A DNA stretch of 64,000 nucleotides, taken from a bacterium. GTDB taxonomy: Bacteria; Pseudomonadota; Alphaproteobacteria; Acetobacterales; Acetobacteraceae. The position numbers and the translations under genes are program-made. Below, one piece after another: positions 44,995-54,389 of the stretch (the first letter of the stretch is position 1; each line of letters opens with the position of its first letter). The DNA lies in the NCBI GenBank assembly GCA_026224825.1, contig JAMFRO010000092.1, positions 1 through 64,000 of the forward strand. Direction: 5' to 3'. The notes beneath the pieces were generated by a model. The model did no database searches. It was not told where the DNA came from and saw only the letters and a program-made list of their open reading frames with translations.

Positions 44995-45693
44995 ATGATT
45001 TTCAAACGTACTCTGCAACGCTACGGCCGCACGCCGGAGCCGACCACGCCGTACCAGCGTGCTGGGCAGCTTTGGGACGAGCGCATCGGCTCCGCCCGCG
45101 TCCAGGCGCGGAACTGGCGCCTCATGGCATTTGGCTGCCTGATGTTATCGGGCGGGTTGGTCACCGGCCTCATCTGGCAATCGGCGAAAAGCCGCGTCAT
45201 CCCCTTTGTCGTAGAGGTGAATAGCCTTGGTCAGGCCCAGGCGGTCGCGCCTGCGGTCCAAGACTACCAGCCAACAGACGCACAGATCGCCTGGTTCCTG
45301 GCGCATTTCATCACCGATGTGCGGGCACTTCCCACGGACCCCGTGCTGGTGCGCAAGAATTGGCTGGAGGCATATGAGTTCGCGACGAGTCACGGGGCTG
45401 TTTTCCTCGATGGCTACGCCGGCACCAACGATCCGTTCAAAGCAATCGGTGACCGCAGCGTCTCGGTGGATGTCACCAGCGTCGTGCGTGCGTCAGACAG
45501 CTCCTTCCAGGTCAAATGGACCGAACAGGCCTACCGGCAGGACAGCCTTGTCTCGACCGAGAACTGGACCGCTATCCTCACCATCGCGATCAAGCCACCA
45601 GCAACGGCGGAGGTCCTGCGGGAGAACCCGCTCGGCCTCTACGTCGATGGCATTGCCTGGTCGCGCGAATTTGACCCCGGTTCCACCCCATAA
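44995..45693 (+). CDS. trbF: TrbF, VirB8-like assembly protein
   Basis: The 232-aa protein has a short cytoplasmic N-terminus (TPYQRAGQLWDERIGSARVQARNWRL), one membrane anchor (MAFGCLMLSGGLVTGLIWQSA) and an NTF2-like periplasmic domain ending RENPLGLYVDGIAWSREF. It is the assembly hub of the inner-membrane complex. GGGGAG lies upstream of the ATG. Confidence 0.9.
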   Translation: MIFKRTLQRYGRTPEPTTPYQRAGQLWDERIGSARVQARNWRLMAFGCLMLSGGLVTGLIWQSAKSRVIPFVVEVNSLGQAQAVAPAVQDYQPTDAQIAWFLAHFITDVRALPTDPVLVRKNWLEAYEFATSHGAVFLDGYAGTNDPFKAIGDRSVSVDVTSVVRASDSSFQVKWTEQAYRQDSLVSTENWTAILTIAIKPPATAEVLRENPLGLYVDGIAWSREFDPGSTP

Positions 45694-45705
45694 AAGGAGA
45701 CCGTC

Positions 45706-46701
45706 ATGCGTAATATCCGAAGCATTTTACTCATATCCTTTCCCGCTCTGGCATTGGCCGCTTGCGGGGGCAACACGCCGCCACCTGCCATCACCTATGA
45801 CAGTGGCGATTTTAAGCCGGCGGTTGTTCAGCCCGCCCCGCCGAAACCGGTGCAGATCGTCACCGTGCCAGAGCCGTTACCGCTCCCCGGCCAGCTCATG
45901 CCTCCGCCGTCTACGATGGGCGCCCAGGATAATTCCTCCCCGACACAGCGCGTCGATACGGCCAACCACGTGGCGCTGCAGGAGCCGACCAAGTACGGCT
46001 ACGTGAACGCCATCCAAGTCTACCCCTTTACCGAAGGTGCGCTGTATCGGCTCTATGCCGCACCAGAGCAGGTGACGGACGTTGCCTTGCAGCCCGGCGA
46101 AAAACTTCTTTCTGTCGCGGCCGGCGATACCGTCCGCTGGGTGGTCGGCAATACCACGAGCGGAACCGCCATCGCGGCGCAGGTGCACATCCTGGTCAAA
46201 CCCTTCGCGCCGGGCCTCACCACCAACCTGGTCATCATGACCGACCGGCGCAGCTATCATCTTGAACTGGACAGCACAGATCATACCTCGATGGCAGCCA
46301 TCTCCTGGACCTATCCCGACGATCAGCTCCTTGTGCTGCAGCAACAAAATAGCGAGGCCGATGCCGCTGCGCCGATCGCCGACAATCTCGCGCTCGGAGA
46401 CCTGCATTTCCGCTACGCGATCACTGGTGATGATCCGGCATGGCGACCGGTGCGCGCCTTCGATGACGGCAGCAAGGTCTACATAGAATTTCCCGATCGC
46501 ATCAATCAGGGCGAAGCGCCTCCGCTCTTCGTGGTCGGGCCGCAAGGCGACGATCAACTCGTCAACTACCGCGTCCGCGACAACTACTACGTTGTCGACA
46601 CGCTTTTCGCGGCGGCAGAGTTGCGGCTCGGAGAGAAACCGCAGCAGGTCGTGCGCATCAACCGTACTGATACGGCATCTGCAACCGGCACCGGCGGGTA
46701 G
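45706..46701 (+). CDS. trbG: TrbG, VirB9-like outer-membrane-complex lipoprotein
   Basis: The 331-aa protein has a lipobox (ALALAAC near residue 19), a proline-rich linker and the VirB9/TrbG domain (VNAIQVYPFTEGALYRLYAAPEQVTDVALQPGEKLLSV, then VIMTDRRSYHLEL and the C-terminal YRVRDNYYVVDTLFAAAELRLG). AAAGGAG precedes the start. Confidence 0.95.
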   Translation: MRNIRSILLISFPALALAACGGNTPPPAITYDSGDFKPAVVQPAPPKPVQIVTVPEPLPLPGQLMPPPSTMGAQDNSSPTQRVDTANHVALQEPTKYGYVNAIQVYPFTEGALYRLYAAPEQVTDVALQPGEKLLSVAAGDTVRWVVGNTTSGTAIAAQVHILVKPFAPGLTTNLVIMTDRRSYHLELDSTDHTSMAAISWTYPDDQLLVLQQQNSEADAAAPIADNLALGDLHFRYAITGDDPAWRPVRAFDDGSKVYIEFPDRINQGEAPPLFVVGPQGDDQLVNYRVRDNYYVVDTLFAAAELRLGEKPQQVVRINRTDTASATGTGG

Positions 46702-46712
46702 GGGGGAGTCCC

Positions 46713-47948
46713 ATGAGTGGTTCTATCCCTCCGAAACTCGATCCGGAAACCCTGGTACTGAAGGGCACCCCGCGCCGCGTTGTCAGGTTCAAGCGTAACC
46801 TTCTCATTGCCATTGCGGCCATCGGCTGCGTCTCAGTAGCAGGAATCACTTGGGTGGCGCTTAAGAGTTCGAATTTGCATGCCAATATCGGCGGCGACAA
46901 TCTCTACAACACCAGTAATAACCCCACGCCGGACGGCCTTGCCGGCTTGCCCAGCAATTACGGCCAGATCCCTCAACCCAAGGCCGTGCCGCAACTGGGG
47001 CCGCCATTGCCAGGCGACCTCGGGCCGCCAATTGTGGAACGTGAGAAGGAGCTCGGGCTTAACCCGGCCGGACCCAGTACAGAGGATGAAGCCGCCCGTG
47101 CCGAGCGGCTTCGTATCGCTCAGCAGGCGCAGCAGGCGAGCGAAGCCGGCGTATTCTTCCAGCTCAACCAGCAGGGCGGCGGTGCGTCGACCATATCTGC
47201 GCTGGCCGGAAGCGCTGCGTCCGACGTGTCAGCATCCGCAGCATCGAAAGTCGGAGATGCCGCTCATCTCGGTCTTGATTTGGCAAATGATCAGAATGAC
47301 CAGCAGCGCAAACTTGATGTCGTCAACCAAGCATCGGCCGATGGCACCTACAACGACCATGCGCTTGAAACGCCGGCTTCACCTGATGAAGTGCTCGCCG
47401 GTACAGTCATCGCCGCCAGCCTGATCACAGGCTTGAATTCCGACCTGCCCGGCGAGGTGACCGCCCAGGTGACGGAAAATATCTACGACACCGTTACTGG
47501 TAGGGTTTTGCTTATCCCGCAGGGATCGCGGCTGATCGGCAGCTACGACAGCGTCGTCGCCTTCGGCCAAAGCCGCGCATTGCTCGTCTGGCAGCGCATC
47601 GTCATGCCGGACGGCTCGTCGATTCAGATCGACAACCTGCCAGCAACCGACGCCGCGGGTTATACCGGACTGAAAGACCATGTCGATTACCACACCTGGA
47701 CGCTGCTCAAGGGCATCGCGATGTCCACACTCCTTGGTGTCGGCACCGAGACTACGTTCGGTAGCAGCCAGAGCGACCTCGTGCAGGCGATCGAGCAGTC
47801 TGCCCAACAAAGCACAGACCAAGCCGGGCAACGGATCGTCGAAAAGGACCTCAACATCCAGCCGACCATCACCGTCCGTCCCGGTTGGCCGCTACGCGTT
47901 ATCGTTTCCAAGGATCTCGTGCTTCGGCCCTACCAAGGGCAGGATTGA
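46713..47948 (+). CDS. trbI: TrbI, VirB10-like channel protein
   Basis: The 411-aa protein has a cytoplasmic start, one membrane helix (LLIAIAAIGCVSVAGITWVAL), a proline-rich stretch and the C-terminal VirB10 beta-barrel domain (TGLNSDLPGEVTAQVTENIYDTVTGRVLLIPQGSRLIGSYDS through ITVRPGWPLRVIVSKDLVL). It spans the envelope. Confidence 0.95.
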   Translation: MSGSIPPKLDPETLVLKGTPRRVVRFKRNLLIAIAAIGCVSVAGITWVALKSSNLHANIGGDNLYNTSNNPTPDGLAGLPSNYGQIPQPKAVPQLGPPLPGDLGPPIVEREKELGLNPAGPSTEDEAARAERLRIAQQAQQASEAGVFFQLNQQGGGASTISALAGSAASDVSASAASKVGDAAHLGLDLANDQNDQQRKLDVVNQASADGTYNDHALETPASPDEVLAGTVIAASLITGLNSDLPGEVTAQVTENIYDTVTGRVLLIPQGSRLIGSYDSVVAFGQSRALLVWQRIVMPDGSSIQIDNLPATDAAGYTGLKDHVDYHTWTLLKGIAMSTLLGVGTETTFGSSQSDLVQAIEQSAQQSTDQAGQRIVEKDLNIQPTITVRPGWPLRVIVSKDLVLRPYQGQD

Positions 47949-47962
47949 GGGGGGGATGTACC

Positions 47963-48271
47963 ATGCCGGAATTGAAGCTGTCGAAGCTACCTGACCGGAC
48001 GCCGGTGAAGATCACGATCACTGTCATGCCCGAGTTGTATCAGGCGCTACAACAATATGCAGGCGTCTATCGGGCCACGTATGGAGAGGCCGAATCCATA
48101 TCCGAGCTGATTCCATTCATGCTTGGGTCTTTTCTCGAAAGCGACCGCGGCTTTGCCAAAGCTCGCAAGGATGGCTTGCCCGAGCCTACTAGCCCTTTCC
48201 CCAGTGAGCCAGTGCGGCGGGGTCGCCGTGCGAGCGAGGCGCCTCTATCTACTGTGAACGAGGAGGCATAA
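47963..48271 (+). CDS. DUF2274 family protein
   Basis: The 102-aa protein reads LKLSKLPDRTPVKITITVMPELYQALQQYAGVYRATYGEAESISELIPFMLGSFLESDRGFAKAR, the DUF2274 pattern that regularly closes trb operons after trbI. The arrangement suggests a small ribbon-helix-helix-like DNA-binding protein. A GGGGGG run lies just upstream of the ATG at 47963. Confidence 0.85.
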   Translation: MPELKLSKLPDRTPVKITITVMPELYQALQQYAGVYRATYGEAESISELIPFMLGSFLESDRGFAKARKDGLPEPTSPFPSEPVRRGRRASEAPLSTVNEEA

Positions 48272-48273
48272 AG

Positions 48274-48498
48274 ATGTCCGAGAACGCGGTTCCCTTCGCG
48301 CAGCGCCTCACGTGCACTGTTGACGAGGCTTGCTCTGCAACAGGCCTTGGTCGCACGAAGCTTTACGAGCTCATTGGAGACGGGAGCCTCACCACAACCA
48401 CGATTGGGCGGAGGCGATTGGTCTTCGTGGATTCGCTTCGGACCCTGCTTGAAACCAGGCCACAGGAGTTGGCTAAGCGGTTCCAAACGATGGGGTGA
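48274..48498 (+). CDS. Small excisionase-type HTH protein
   Basis: The 74-aa protein has LTCTVDEACSATGLGRTKLYELIGDGSLTTTTIGRRRLVFVDSLRTLLE, an HTH_17-type fold as in Xis and AlpA. It starts two bases after DUF2274 ends, so it is the last gene of the transfer operon. A role as directionality factor fits its place near the element end. Confidence 0.8.
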   Translation: MSENAVPFAQRLTCTVDEACSATGLGRTKLYELIGDGSLTTTTIGRRRLVFVDSLRTLLETRPQELAKRFQTMG

Positions 48499-48529
48499 AG
48501 CCGACGCTGTGGTATAGGGGACAATTTTT

Positions 48530-48565
48530 CTTCACTTCACAGTTAATCTTCACTTCGTCTATAAT
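48530..48565 (+). promoter_or_regulatory. Promoter with direct-repeat operator for the TA pair
   Basis: A consensus TATAAT lies at 48560-48565, six bases before the antitoxin ATG at 48572, so its transcript would be leaderless or nearly so. CTTCACTTC occurs at 48530-48538 and 48548-48556, spanning the -35 to spacer region, the usual place for autorepression by an antitoxin. Confidence 0.6.
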
Positions 48566-48571
48566 CGGGAT

Positions 48572-48745
48572 ATGGAAGACTTGGATCTACCCGGATTGCC
48601 GACCGAAACTGAGATCAACGCTGCTCTCGATGAGAGTGAGCGCGACCTGGCGGCTGGGCGCGTCACCTCGTTGAACGACTACATCCGGCGAGCGCGGGCG
48701 AGAATCGTGACTCGCGACACAGCCAAACGTCCGGAACAGCATTAA
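48572..48745 (+). CDS. Putative small antitoxin
   Basis: The 57-aa protein MEDLDLPGLPTETEINAALDESERDLAAGRVTSLNDYIRRARARI is acidic at the N-terminus and helical, ending in a basic tail. Size, the strong autoregulated-looking promoter and the adjacent downstream gene suit an antitoxin. The family is not recognised. Six bases separate it from the toxin gene. Confidence 0.6.
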   Translation: MEDLDLPGLPTETEINAALDESERDLAAGRVTSLNDYIRRARARIVTRDTAKRPEQH

Positions 48746-48751
48746 ACCTGC

Positions 48752-49081
48752 ATGCTTGCCCTAACCAGGACGGCAGAGATCCTGCTCGACAGCCTGTTGG
48801 CCGACTACGAACGCAAAAATCGAGTCGAGGCCCAGCTTAAGCTTCTGAAAATTTTGGAAGAAGTAAGCGAAGAGGTACTTTATGGGAGCCCCCGGTATCT
48901 TCCGGCACCCCGGCCGTTCCCGCGTCTGGCTGCCCACGGCTATAATTGGATACTCTACGAGGACTACTGGTTTGCCTTCACAAAAGACGCGATACCGGCG
49001 ATCGTCTACGTGTTCTACGCAAGTGCGAGGGTGCCCGGCCTGATCAAGATGGCCGAGAGGAAACTCGCCCAAACGAAGTAA
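48752..49081 (+). CDS. Putative RelE/ParE-like toxin
   Basis: The 109-aa protein has a helical first half (TRTAEILLDSLLADYERKNRVEAQLKLLKILEEV) and a beta-rich second half (YNWILYEDYWFAFTKDAIPAIVYVFYASARVPGLI), the latter like the C-terminal strands of RelE/ParE toxins, where a small set of arginines and aromatics is typical. Paired with the gene at 48572. Assignment by size, pairing and fold pattern only. Confidence 0.5.
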   Translation: MLALTRTAEILLDSLLADYERKNRVEAQLKLLKILEEVSEEVLYGSPRYLPAPRPFPRLAAHGYNWILYEDYWFAFTKDAIPAIVYVFYASARVPGLIKMAERKLAQTK

Positions 49082-49243
49082 TTGTCGTGCTATTCGAATT
49101 AATCCTCTCTCTGGCTATCAGGGATGGTATGATGGGGGGCGAATCTGATCTCAGTGCCATTTGGCACGCATGAGGAGGGTGCGGGAGCACCCCGGTTCCG
49201 CGGAATAGAACCGAACCAGTGGGAAATTGCAACGAATTATTTT

Positions 49244-49264
49244 GGGGGCCTTATCGGGGGCCTT
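49244..49264. repeat. Tandem GGGGGCCTT repeats, candidate integrase arm sites
   Basis: GGGGGCCTT occurs at 49244-49252 and 49256-49264, a 12-base period, about 55 bases before the tRNA-like sequence. Short repeats of this type are common beside the core sites of tRNA-targeting integrative elements and may bind the integrase arm domain. Confidence 0.4.
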
Positions 49265-49318
49265 GCCGAAAATCGAATTCGAAAAAACCGTTGTAATTGA
49301 ATTGATTAGTAGGTGTTA

Positions 49319-49340
49319 TTCGATTCCCGCTACCGCTCCA
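49319..49340 (+). other. tRNA-Gly-like 3' end, candidate att core
   Basis: TTCGATTCCCGCTACCGCTCCA resembles the T loop, T stem, acceptor strand and CCA of a tRNA-Gly, with one C fewer than expected in the acceptor strand. Upstream bases do not continue the tRNA, which is what an integration event leaves at the far end of an element. It lies between the arm-like repeats and an integrase remnant. Confidence 0.45.
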
Positions 49341-49433
49341 GATTTTGCGCCGGCGATACCCGCCGGGCGTTAAAAACCCTTTATTTTCAGATGATTTAGG
49401 TCAGTCTCGGGCTGTCAGTACGAGCCCCCCAAG

Positions 49434-49508
49434 GTGGCCCTGGCCGATACAGCCGTCCGTAATGCCAAACCCAAGGACCAGATGACCGTGCAGGGATGCT
49501 TTAAGTAA
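49434..49508 (+). pseudogene. Integrase N-terminal remnant (P4-type, DUF4102)
   Basis: From a GTG at 49434 the frame reads VALADTAVRNAKPKDQMT and stops at 49508. LTDTAVRNAKPKDKP is the hallmark start of P4-type tyrosine integrases that insert into tRNA genes. The catalytic part is absent. Its position just after a tRNA-like 3' end is the normal one for such an integrase. Confidence 0.65.
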
Positions 49509-49555
49509 GCGCCGGCCGGTTTGCCGCGGGGCGTCTGCGCGCACCATCGACAGGG

Positions 49556-49581
49556 GCGACAGTGTGTCATATAAAAATACG
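49556..49581 (+). promoter_or_regulatory. Weak copy of the catabolic regulon site
   Basis: GCGACA-N3-TGTC-N9-TACG has the spacing of the five better sites, but its first and last elements deviate. It lies 48 bases before the hydrolase gene at 49629 and overlaps an AT-rich TATAAAA stretch. Confidence 0.35.
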
Positions 49582-49628
49582 AAGTGTCCACAAAAACATG
49601 GTGGCGGTGAGGACAAGGGGAGCAGAAC

Positions 49629-50474
49629 ATGGCGCGGATCACCATAAAAAACCTTGAAATCGACTACGAGCTTTTCGGGCCCAAAGGTGCCCCGGCAATC
49701 GCGCTCACACCCGGCGGGCGTTTCCCGAAAGAGATCGCCGGCTTGCCGCAACTGGCGCAAGCCCTGGCCGATGCCGGGCGCCGCGTGCTGCTGTGGGACC
49801 GGCCGAATTGCGGCGCCTCGGATATCACCTTCGATACCGATAGCGAATCCGGAACTCAAGGGCGCATTTTGGCCGCTTTGATCCGCGAGTTAGAGCTCGG
49901 CCCGACAGCGCTTGCCGCAGGCTCCGGCGGCTCGCGCGTCTCGCTCATCGCAGCGGCAACCGATCCTGATGCCATTTCCCATCTCGTGCTGTGGTGGATC
50001 AGCGGCGGCACGTTGGGCATGATCCAGCTCGCCTATTATTACTGTGTCGAGATGGCCATCGCCGCCAGCAAGGGCGGCATGCAGGCTGTGGCCGCCATGC
50101 CCGGCTGGGCGGTGCAGATCGAGCGCAATCCGCGCAACCGCGAGATCATCCTGGCCCAGGATCCGGCGCGGTTCATCAAAACCATGGAACGCTGGGCGGC
50201 GTTTTATTTTCCGTCAGAAACCTCGCCGGTACCGGGGCTGACCCCGGCGGATTTCACCCGGCTGCGCATGCCTTCCCTCATCTACCGCAGCGGGGCGAGC
50301 GACCTCAGCCACACGCGGCGCACCAGCGAATGGGTGCATGAACTGATCACGCAATCCGAACTGCGCGAGCCGCCCTGGGCGGATGACGAATGGAACCGCC
50401 GCTCCGGCACACCGGGCATTTTCGCCGGCTGGCCGGCCCTTGCCTCGGCGATATTGGAATTTACGGGGCGGTAG
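49629..50474 (+). CDS. Alpha/beta-fold hydrolase
   Basis: The 281-aa protein has the core pattern of the family: DYELFGPKGAPAIALTPGG, LLWDRPNCGASD, and a nucleophile elbow AAGSGGSRV with serine in the expected place. The C-terminal catalytic histidine usually seen as GH-P is not evident: the equivalent stretch reads GIFAGWPALASAILEF. It may therefore use another histidine or do different chemistry. Ring-opening hydrolysis of a lactone or beta-diketone would suit the neighbouring Baeyer-Villiger enzyme. GGGGAG precedes the ATG. Confidence 0.75.
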   Translation: MARITIKNLEIDYELFGPKGAPAIALTPGGRFPKEIAGLPQLAQALADAGRRVLLWDRPNCGASDITFDTDSESGTQGRILAALIRELELGPTALAAGSGGSRVSLIAAATDPDAISHLVLWWISGGTLGMIQLAYYYCVEMAIAASKGGMQAVAAMPGWAVQIERNPRNREIILAQDPARFIKTMERWAAFYFPSETSPVPGLTPADFTRLRMPSLIYRSGASDLSHTRRTSEWVHELITQSELREPPWADDEWNRRSGTPGIFAGWPALASAILEFTGR

Positions 50475-50524
50475 GGCCGAAGACCCGGCGCAACGCCGGT
50501 ATATCCGGTGCAGCGGGCGCGGCA

Positions 50525-52138
<1,614 letters not shown>

Positions 52139-52196
52139 GGCCGATCTCCCCTTGCTCTATCCGCCCCGGCAGTCTGCCTGGCGCTGTTTTCGTATA

Positions 52197-52222
52197 TTGA
52201 CACGCTGTCTATTATGTTGACG
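52197..52222 (+). promoter_or_regulatory. Catabolic regulon operator, site A
   Basis: TTGACA-CGC-TGTC-N9-GACG in the gap between the divergent monooxygenase and SDR genes. It shares exact spacing with sites B to E. Confidence 0.6.
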
Positions 52223-52272
52223 AATACGCATCTAGATCCAGAATAGTCAAATCCGATATGAATGGGGCGAAC

Positions 52273-53052
52273 ATGAGCGCCAGGCTGAAAGATAAAATCA
52301 TCTGCATCACCGGTGCCGCGAGCGGCATCGGGCGCGCTACGGCGCTGCTTATGGCGCGTGAGGGCGCGCTGGTGGTGGCCACCGACCTCCAGGCGGATAC
52401 AGGTGCCGCCCTCGCCGGGGAGATAACGCAAACCGGTGGGCGGGCAATATTCTTGCAGCATGACGTAACCGATGAGGACGGTTGGCGTGAGGTCATCGCC
52501 ATCATCCGCGCCCGCCACGGCCGGTTGGATGTGCTGGTGAACAACGCCGGCATCGGCCTCTCTGGCCCGGTGGTGGAGATGAGCCTGGCGGATTGGCGGC
52601 GCCAGACGGCGGTCAATCTGGACGGCGTGTTTCTGGGCGTGAAACATGGCTTGCCGCTGCTGCGCCAGAGCGGCGGCGGCAGCGTGGTAAATGTCTCCTC
52701 CATCGCCGGGATAAAGGCCTCGGCCAACGCCGCCGGCTATTGCGCCACCAAGGCGGCGGTGCGCCAGTTTACCAAGGCCGTGGCGTTGGAATGCGCCGCC
52801 GCAAAGGACAATGTGCGGGTCAACTCCATCCACCCCGGCATCGTGGAAACCGCCATCTGGGACAGTCTCATCGGCACCACGCAAGGCGCGCGCGGAACGC
52901 GGCTGGAGGCGCTGACAGCCCCCAGTATCCCGCTCGGGCGCACCGGCACGGTGGAGGAGATCGCCGCCGGTATTCTCTGGCTGGCGAGCGATGAGAGCCG
53001 CTACGTGACTGGCACTGAACTGGTGATTGACGGTGGACGCTCGATTGCCTGA
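52273..53052 (+). CDS. Short-chain dehydrogenase/reductase 1
   Basis: The 259-aa classical SDR has TGAASGIG for NAD(P) binding, NNAGIG, a catalytic serine in NVSSIAG, YCATK with the Tyr and Lys, and a C-terminal GTELVIDGG. It probably oxidises a ring alcohol to the ketone used by the adjacent Baeyer-Villiger enzyme; an aspartate after the second strand (VATDLQ) favours NAD. ATG 52273 fits the family N-terminus better than ATG 52258. Confidence 0.9.
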   Translation: MSARLKDKIICITGAASGIGRATALLMAREGALVVATDLQADTGAALAGEITQTGGRAIFLQHDVTDEDGWREVIAIIRARHGRLDVLVNNAGIGLSGPVVEMSLADWRRQTAVNLDGVFLGVKHGLPLLRQSGGGSVVNVSSIAGIKASANAAGYCATKAAVRQFTKAVALECAAAKDNVRVNSIHPGIVETAIWDSLIGTTQGARGTRLEALTAPSIPLGRTGTVEEIAAGILWLASDESRYVTGTELVIDGGRSIA

Positions 53053-53078
53053 GGCGCAACGCTCAAGCGAAATGTGAA

Positions 53079-53104
53079 TTGACACAGTGTCCTTTATAGA
53101 GACA
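53079..53104 (+). promoter_or_regulatory. Catabolic regulon operator, site B
   Basis: TTGACA-CAG-TGTC-N9-GACA between the SDR and the short DUF1329 gene, 133 bases before the latter. Confidence 0.65.
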
Positions 53105-53236
53105 ATTAGTACAACACATGGGGTGATCGCCATTCCGCCTGATGAGCCGGTACGGCCACAAGCGGAAGCGGCATCGGGGAAACAATAATGCGCTCCCATA
53201 AGCCAGCTTTTTCCACGGCACGCAGACGGTGGCGCG

Positions 53237-53704
53237 ATGAATATGCAGCATAAGAAGATCGGTGAAAAATTCAGAAGATTTCTGGGTGAGGCGTTTAAGT
53301 GCCAGGATGCCGCCGAATCCGACACGCTGGAATTATACGACGATGACGCTCTGTGCAGCGATCCGGCGCAGTATGCGTGGCGCTATGCGGGCACCCAGGA
53401 GATGCTGGTGCCGTCCAACTGCATCGTCATGCATAGCGGGGCGCCGGGCGAGGCCGGGTCCTGCGCATCCCTGAACACCCAGCCCATCCGCTGGGCAAAT
53501 CACCAGGTGCTGATCGTCGAGGGCATGCTGCGCCGGGGCGAAAGCAATATCCTGCCGCGCCGCGTTTTCTATATCGACGCGCAGTCCCATCTGGTGGTGC
53601 TGGGCGAAGCCTATGACATCGGGGGCGCGATGCAGAAAATTTATCTGCTTGATACCTATCTTTCCGGCCAACCCCGCCCCTTGGGGCGCTGGTACCATCT
53701 GTAA
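53237..53704 (+). CDS. Short stand-alone DUF1329 C-terminal-type protein (right copy)
   Basis: The 155-aa protein matches the C-terminal half of DUF1329: CSDPAQYAWRYAGTQEMLVPSNC, IRWANHQVLIVEGMLRRGESNILPRRVFYID and VLGEAYDIGG. It is the counterpart of the gene at 3015, including the MNMQHK start. There is no signal peptide, unlike its long partner at 54390. Co-directional with an NTF2-like gene 18 bases downstream. It may be a cytoplasmic binding partner; this is speculation. Confidence 0.75.
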   Translation: MNMQHKKIGEKFRRFLGEAFKCQDAAESDTLELYDDDALCSDPAQYAWRYAGTQEMLVPSNCIVMHSGAPGEAGSCASLNTQPIRWANHQVLIVEGMLRRGESNILPRRVFYIDAQSHLVVLGEAYDIGGAMQKIYLLDTYLSGQPRPLGRWYHL

Positions 53705-53722
53705 CCTGTGCAAGAGAGAGCC

Positions 53723-54118
53723 ATGAAATTCCTGGAACATCCAAATGCCATCGTGAAGCAAGAGTTTGTGGCCGCCGTGTTTGCCGGTGACTTTGATACG
53801 ATCAGACGCCTGGCGCATCCCGATTTTGAATTGCATGAAGGCTCGGGCATGCCGTTTGCCGGCATCTATCGCGGCGCCGATGGATTTATCAAATTTCTCG
53901 GCATTTTTGCAGCAACTTTCGATATCAAAAAGCTTGAAGAGGCAGGCGCCTACGCCTCAAATCATCCCGACCACATGGCATTTTCGTTCGAGCTGGAGGC
54001 GGTTTTGCGCAGCTCCGGTGCGGCATTTTCGTCATCTCTCGTCGAAACCTGGGTGTTCAGGGACGGTCTGGTCGCAAAAATCTCAGCGCATTACTTCAAC
54101 GCGCCGTTCCGATCCTAG
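53723..54118 (+). CDS. SnoaL/NTF2-like protein 1
   Basis: The 131-aa protein has the fold pattern IVKQEFVAAVFAGDFDTIRRLAHPDFELHEGSGMPFAGIYRGADGF and a beta-rich second half ending VETWVFRDGLVAKISAHYFN. Relatives are cyclases, isomerases or dehydratases for polyketide- or steroid-like substrates, or non-catalytic binding proteins. GAGAGAG precedes ATG 53723. Confidence 0.8.
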   Translation: MKFLEHPNAIVKQEFVAAVFAGDFDTIRRLAHPDFELHEGSGMPFAGIYRGADGFIKFLGIFAATFDIKKLEEAGAYASNHPDHMAFSFELEAVLRSSGAAFSSSLVETWVFRDGLVAKISAHYFNAPFRS

Positions 54119-54129
54119 GCTGACGGGGA

Positions 54130-54155
54130 TTGACATTGTGTCCTATAATAGGACA
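54130..54155 (+). promoter_or_regulatory. Catabolic regulon operator, site C (perfect palindrome)
   Basis: TTGACA-TTG followed by TGTCCTATAATAGGACA at 54139-54155, an exact palindrome with 8-bp arms around one base. It lies before the long DUF1329 gene. The embedded TATAAT may be a -10 element, so a bound repressor would block the promoter. Confidence 0.75.
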
Positions 54156-54389
54156 ACCTGACAAAAATAACATAGAGAGCGGCAGCGCTGGTTGCGGGCG
54201 TGGCATCGCCGGGGACGGAACGGAAAACACGTAGGAACAGCAACAAATTTTTGAATAAGTAAGACGCCGGAAGCACGGCAAAGGATACGCGTCTGGGAGA
54301 CGCGAGGCCGGATATGAGCCGTGGCGGGGCCCGAACCGCGATACGCGACATAAAAAGATGAACAAGAATTGTTGGAAGGAATGAGCAGG

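Larger units (their letters stand above)
49082..49628. other. Element-boundary region, otherwise non-coding
   Basis: These 550 bases hold the GGGGGCCTT repeats, the tRNA-like 3' end, the integrase remnant and the weak regulon site listed separately. Outside those, 49082-49240 and 49341-49430 show no gene. Confidence 0.5.

Noticed and set aside
49319..49340. A complete tRNA-Gly gene
   Set aside because: Only the 3' 22 bases fit; there is no anticodon arm or 5' half upstream.
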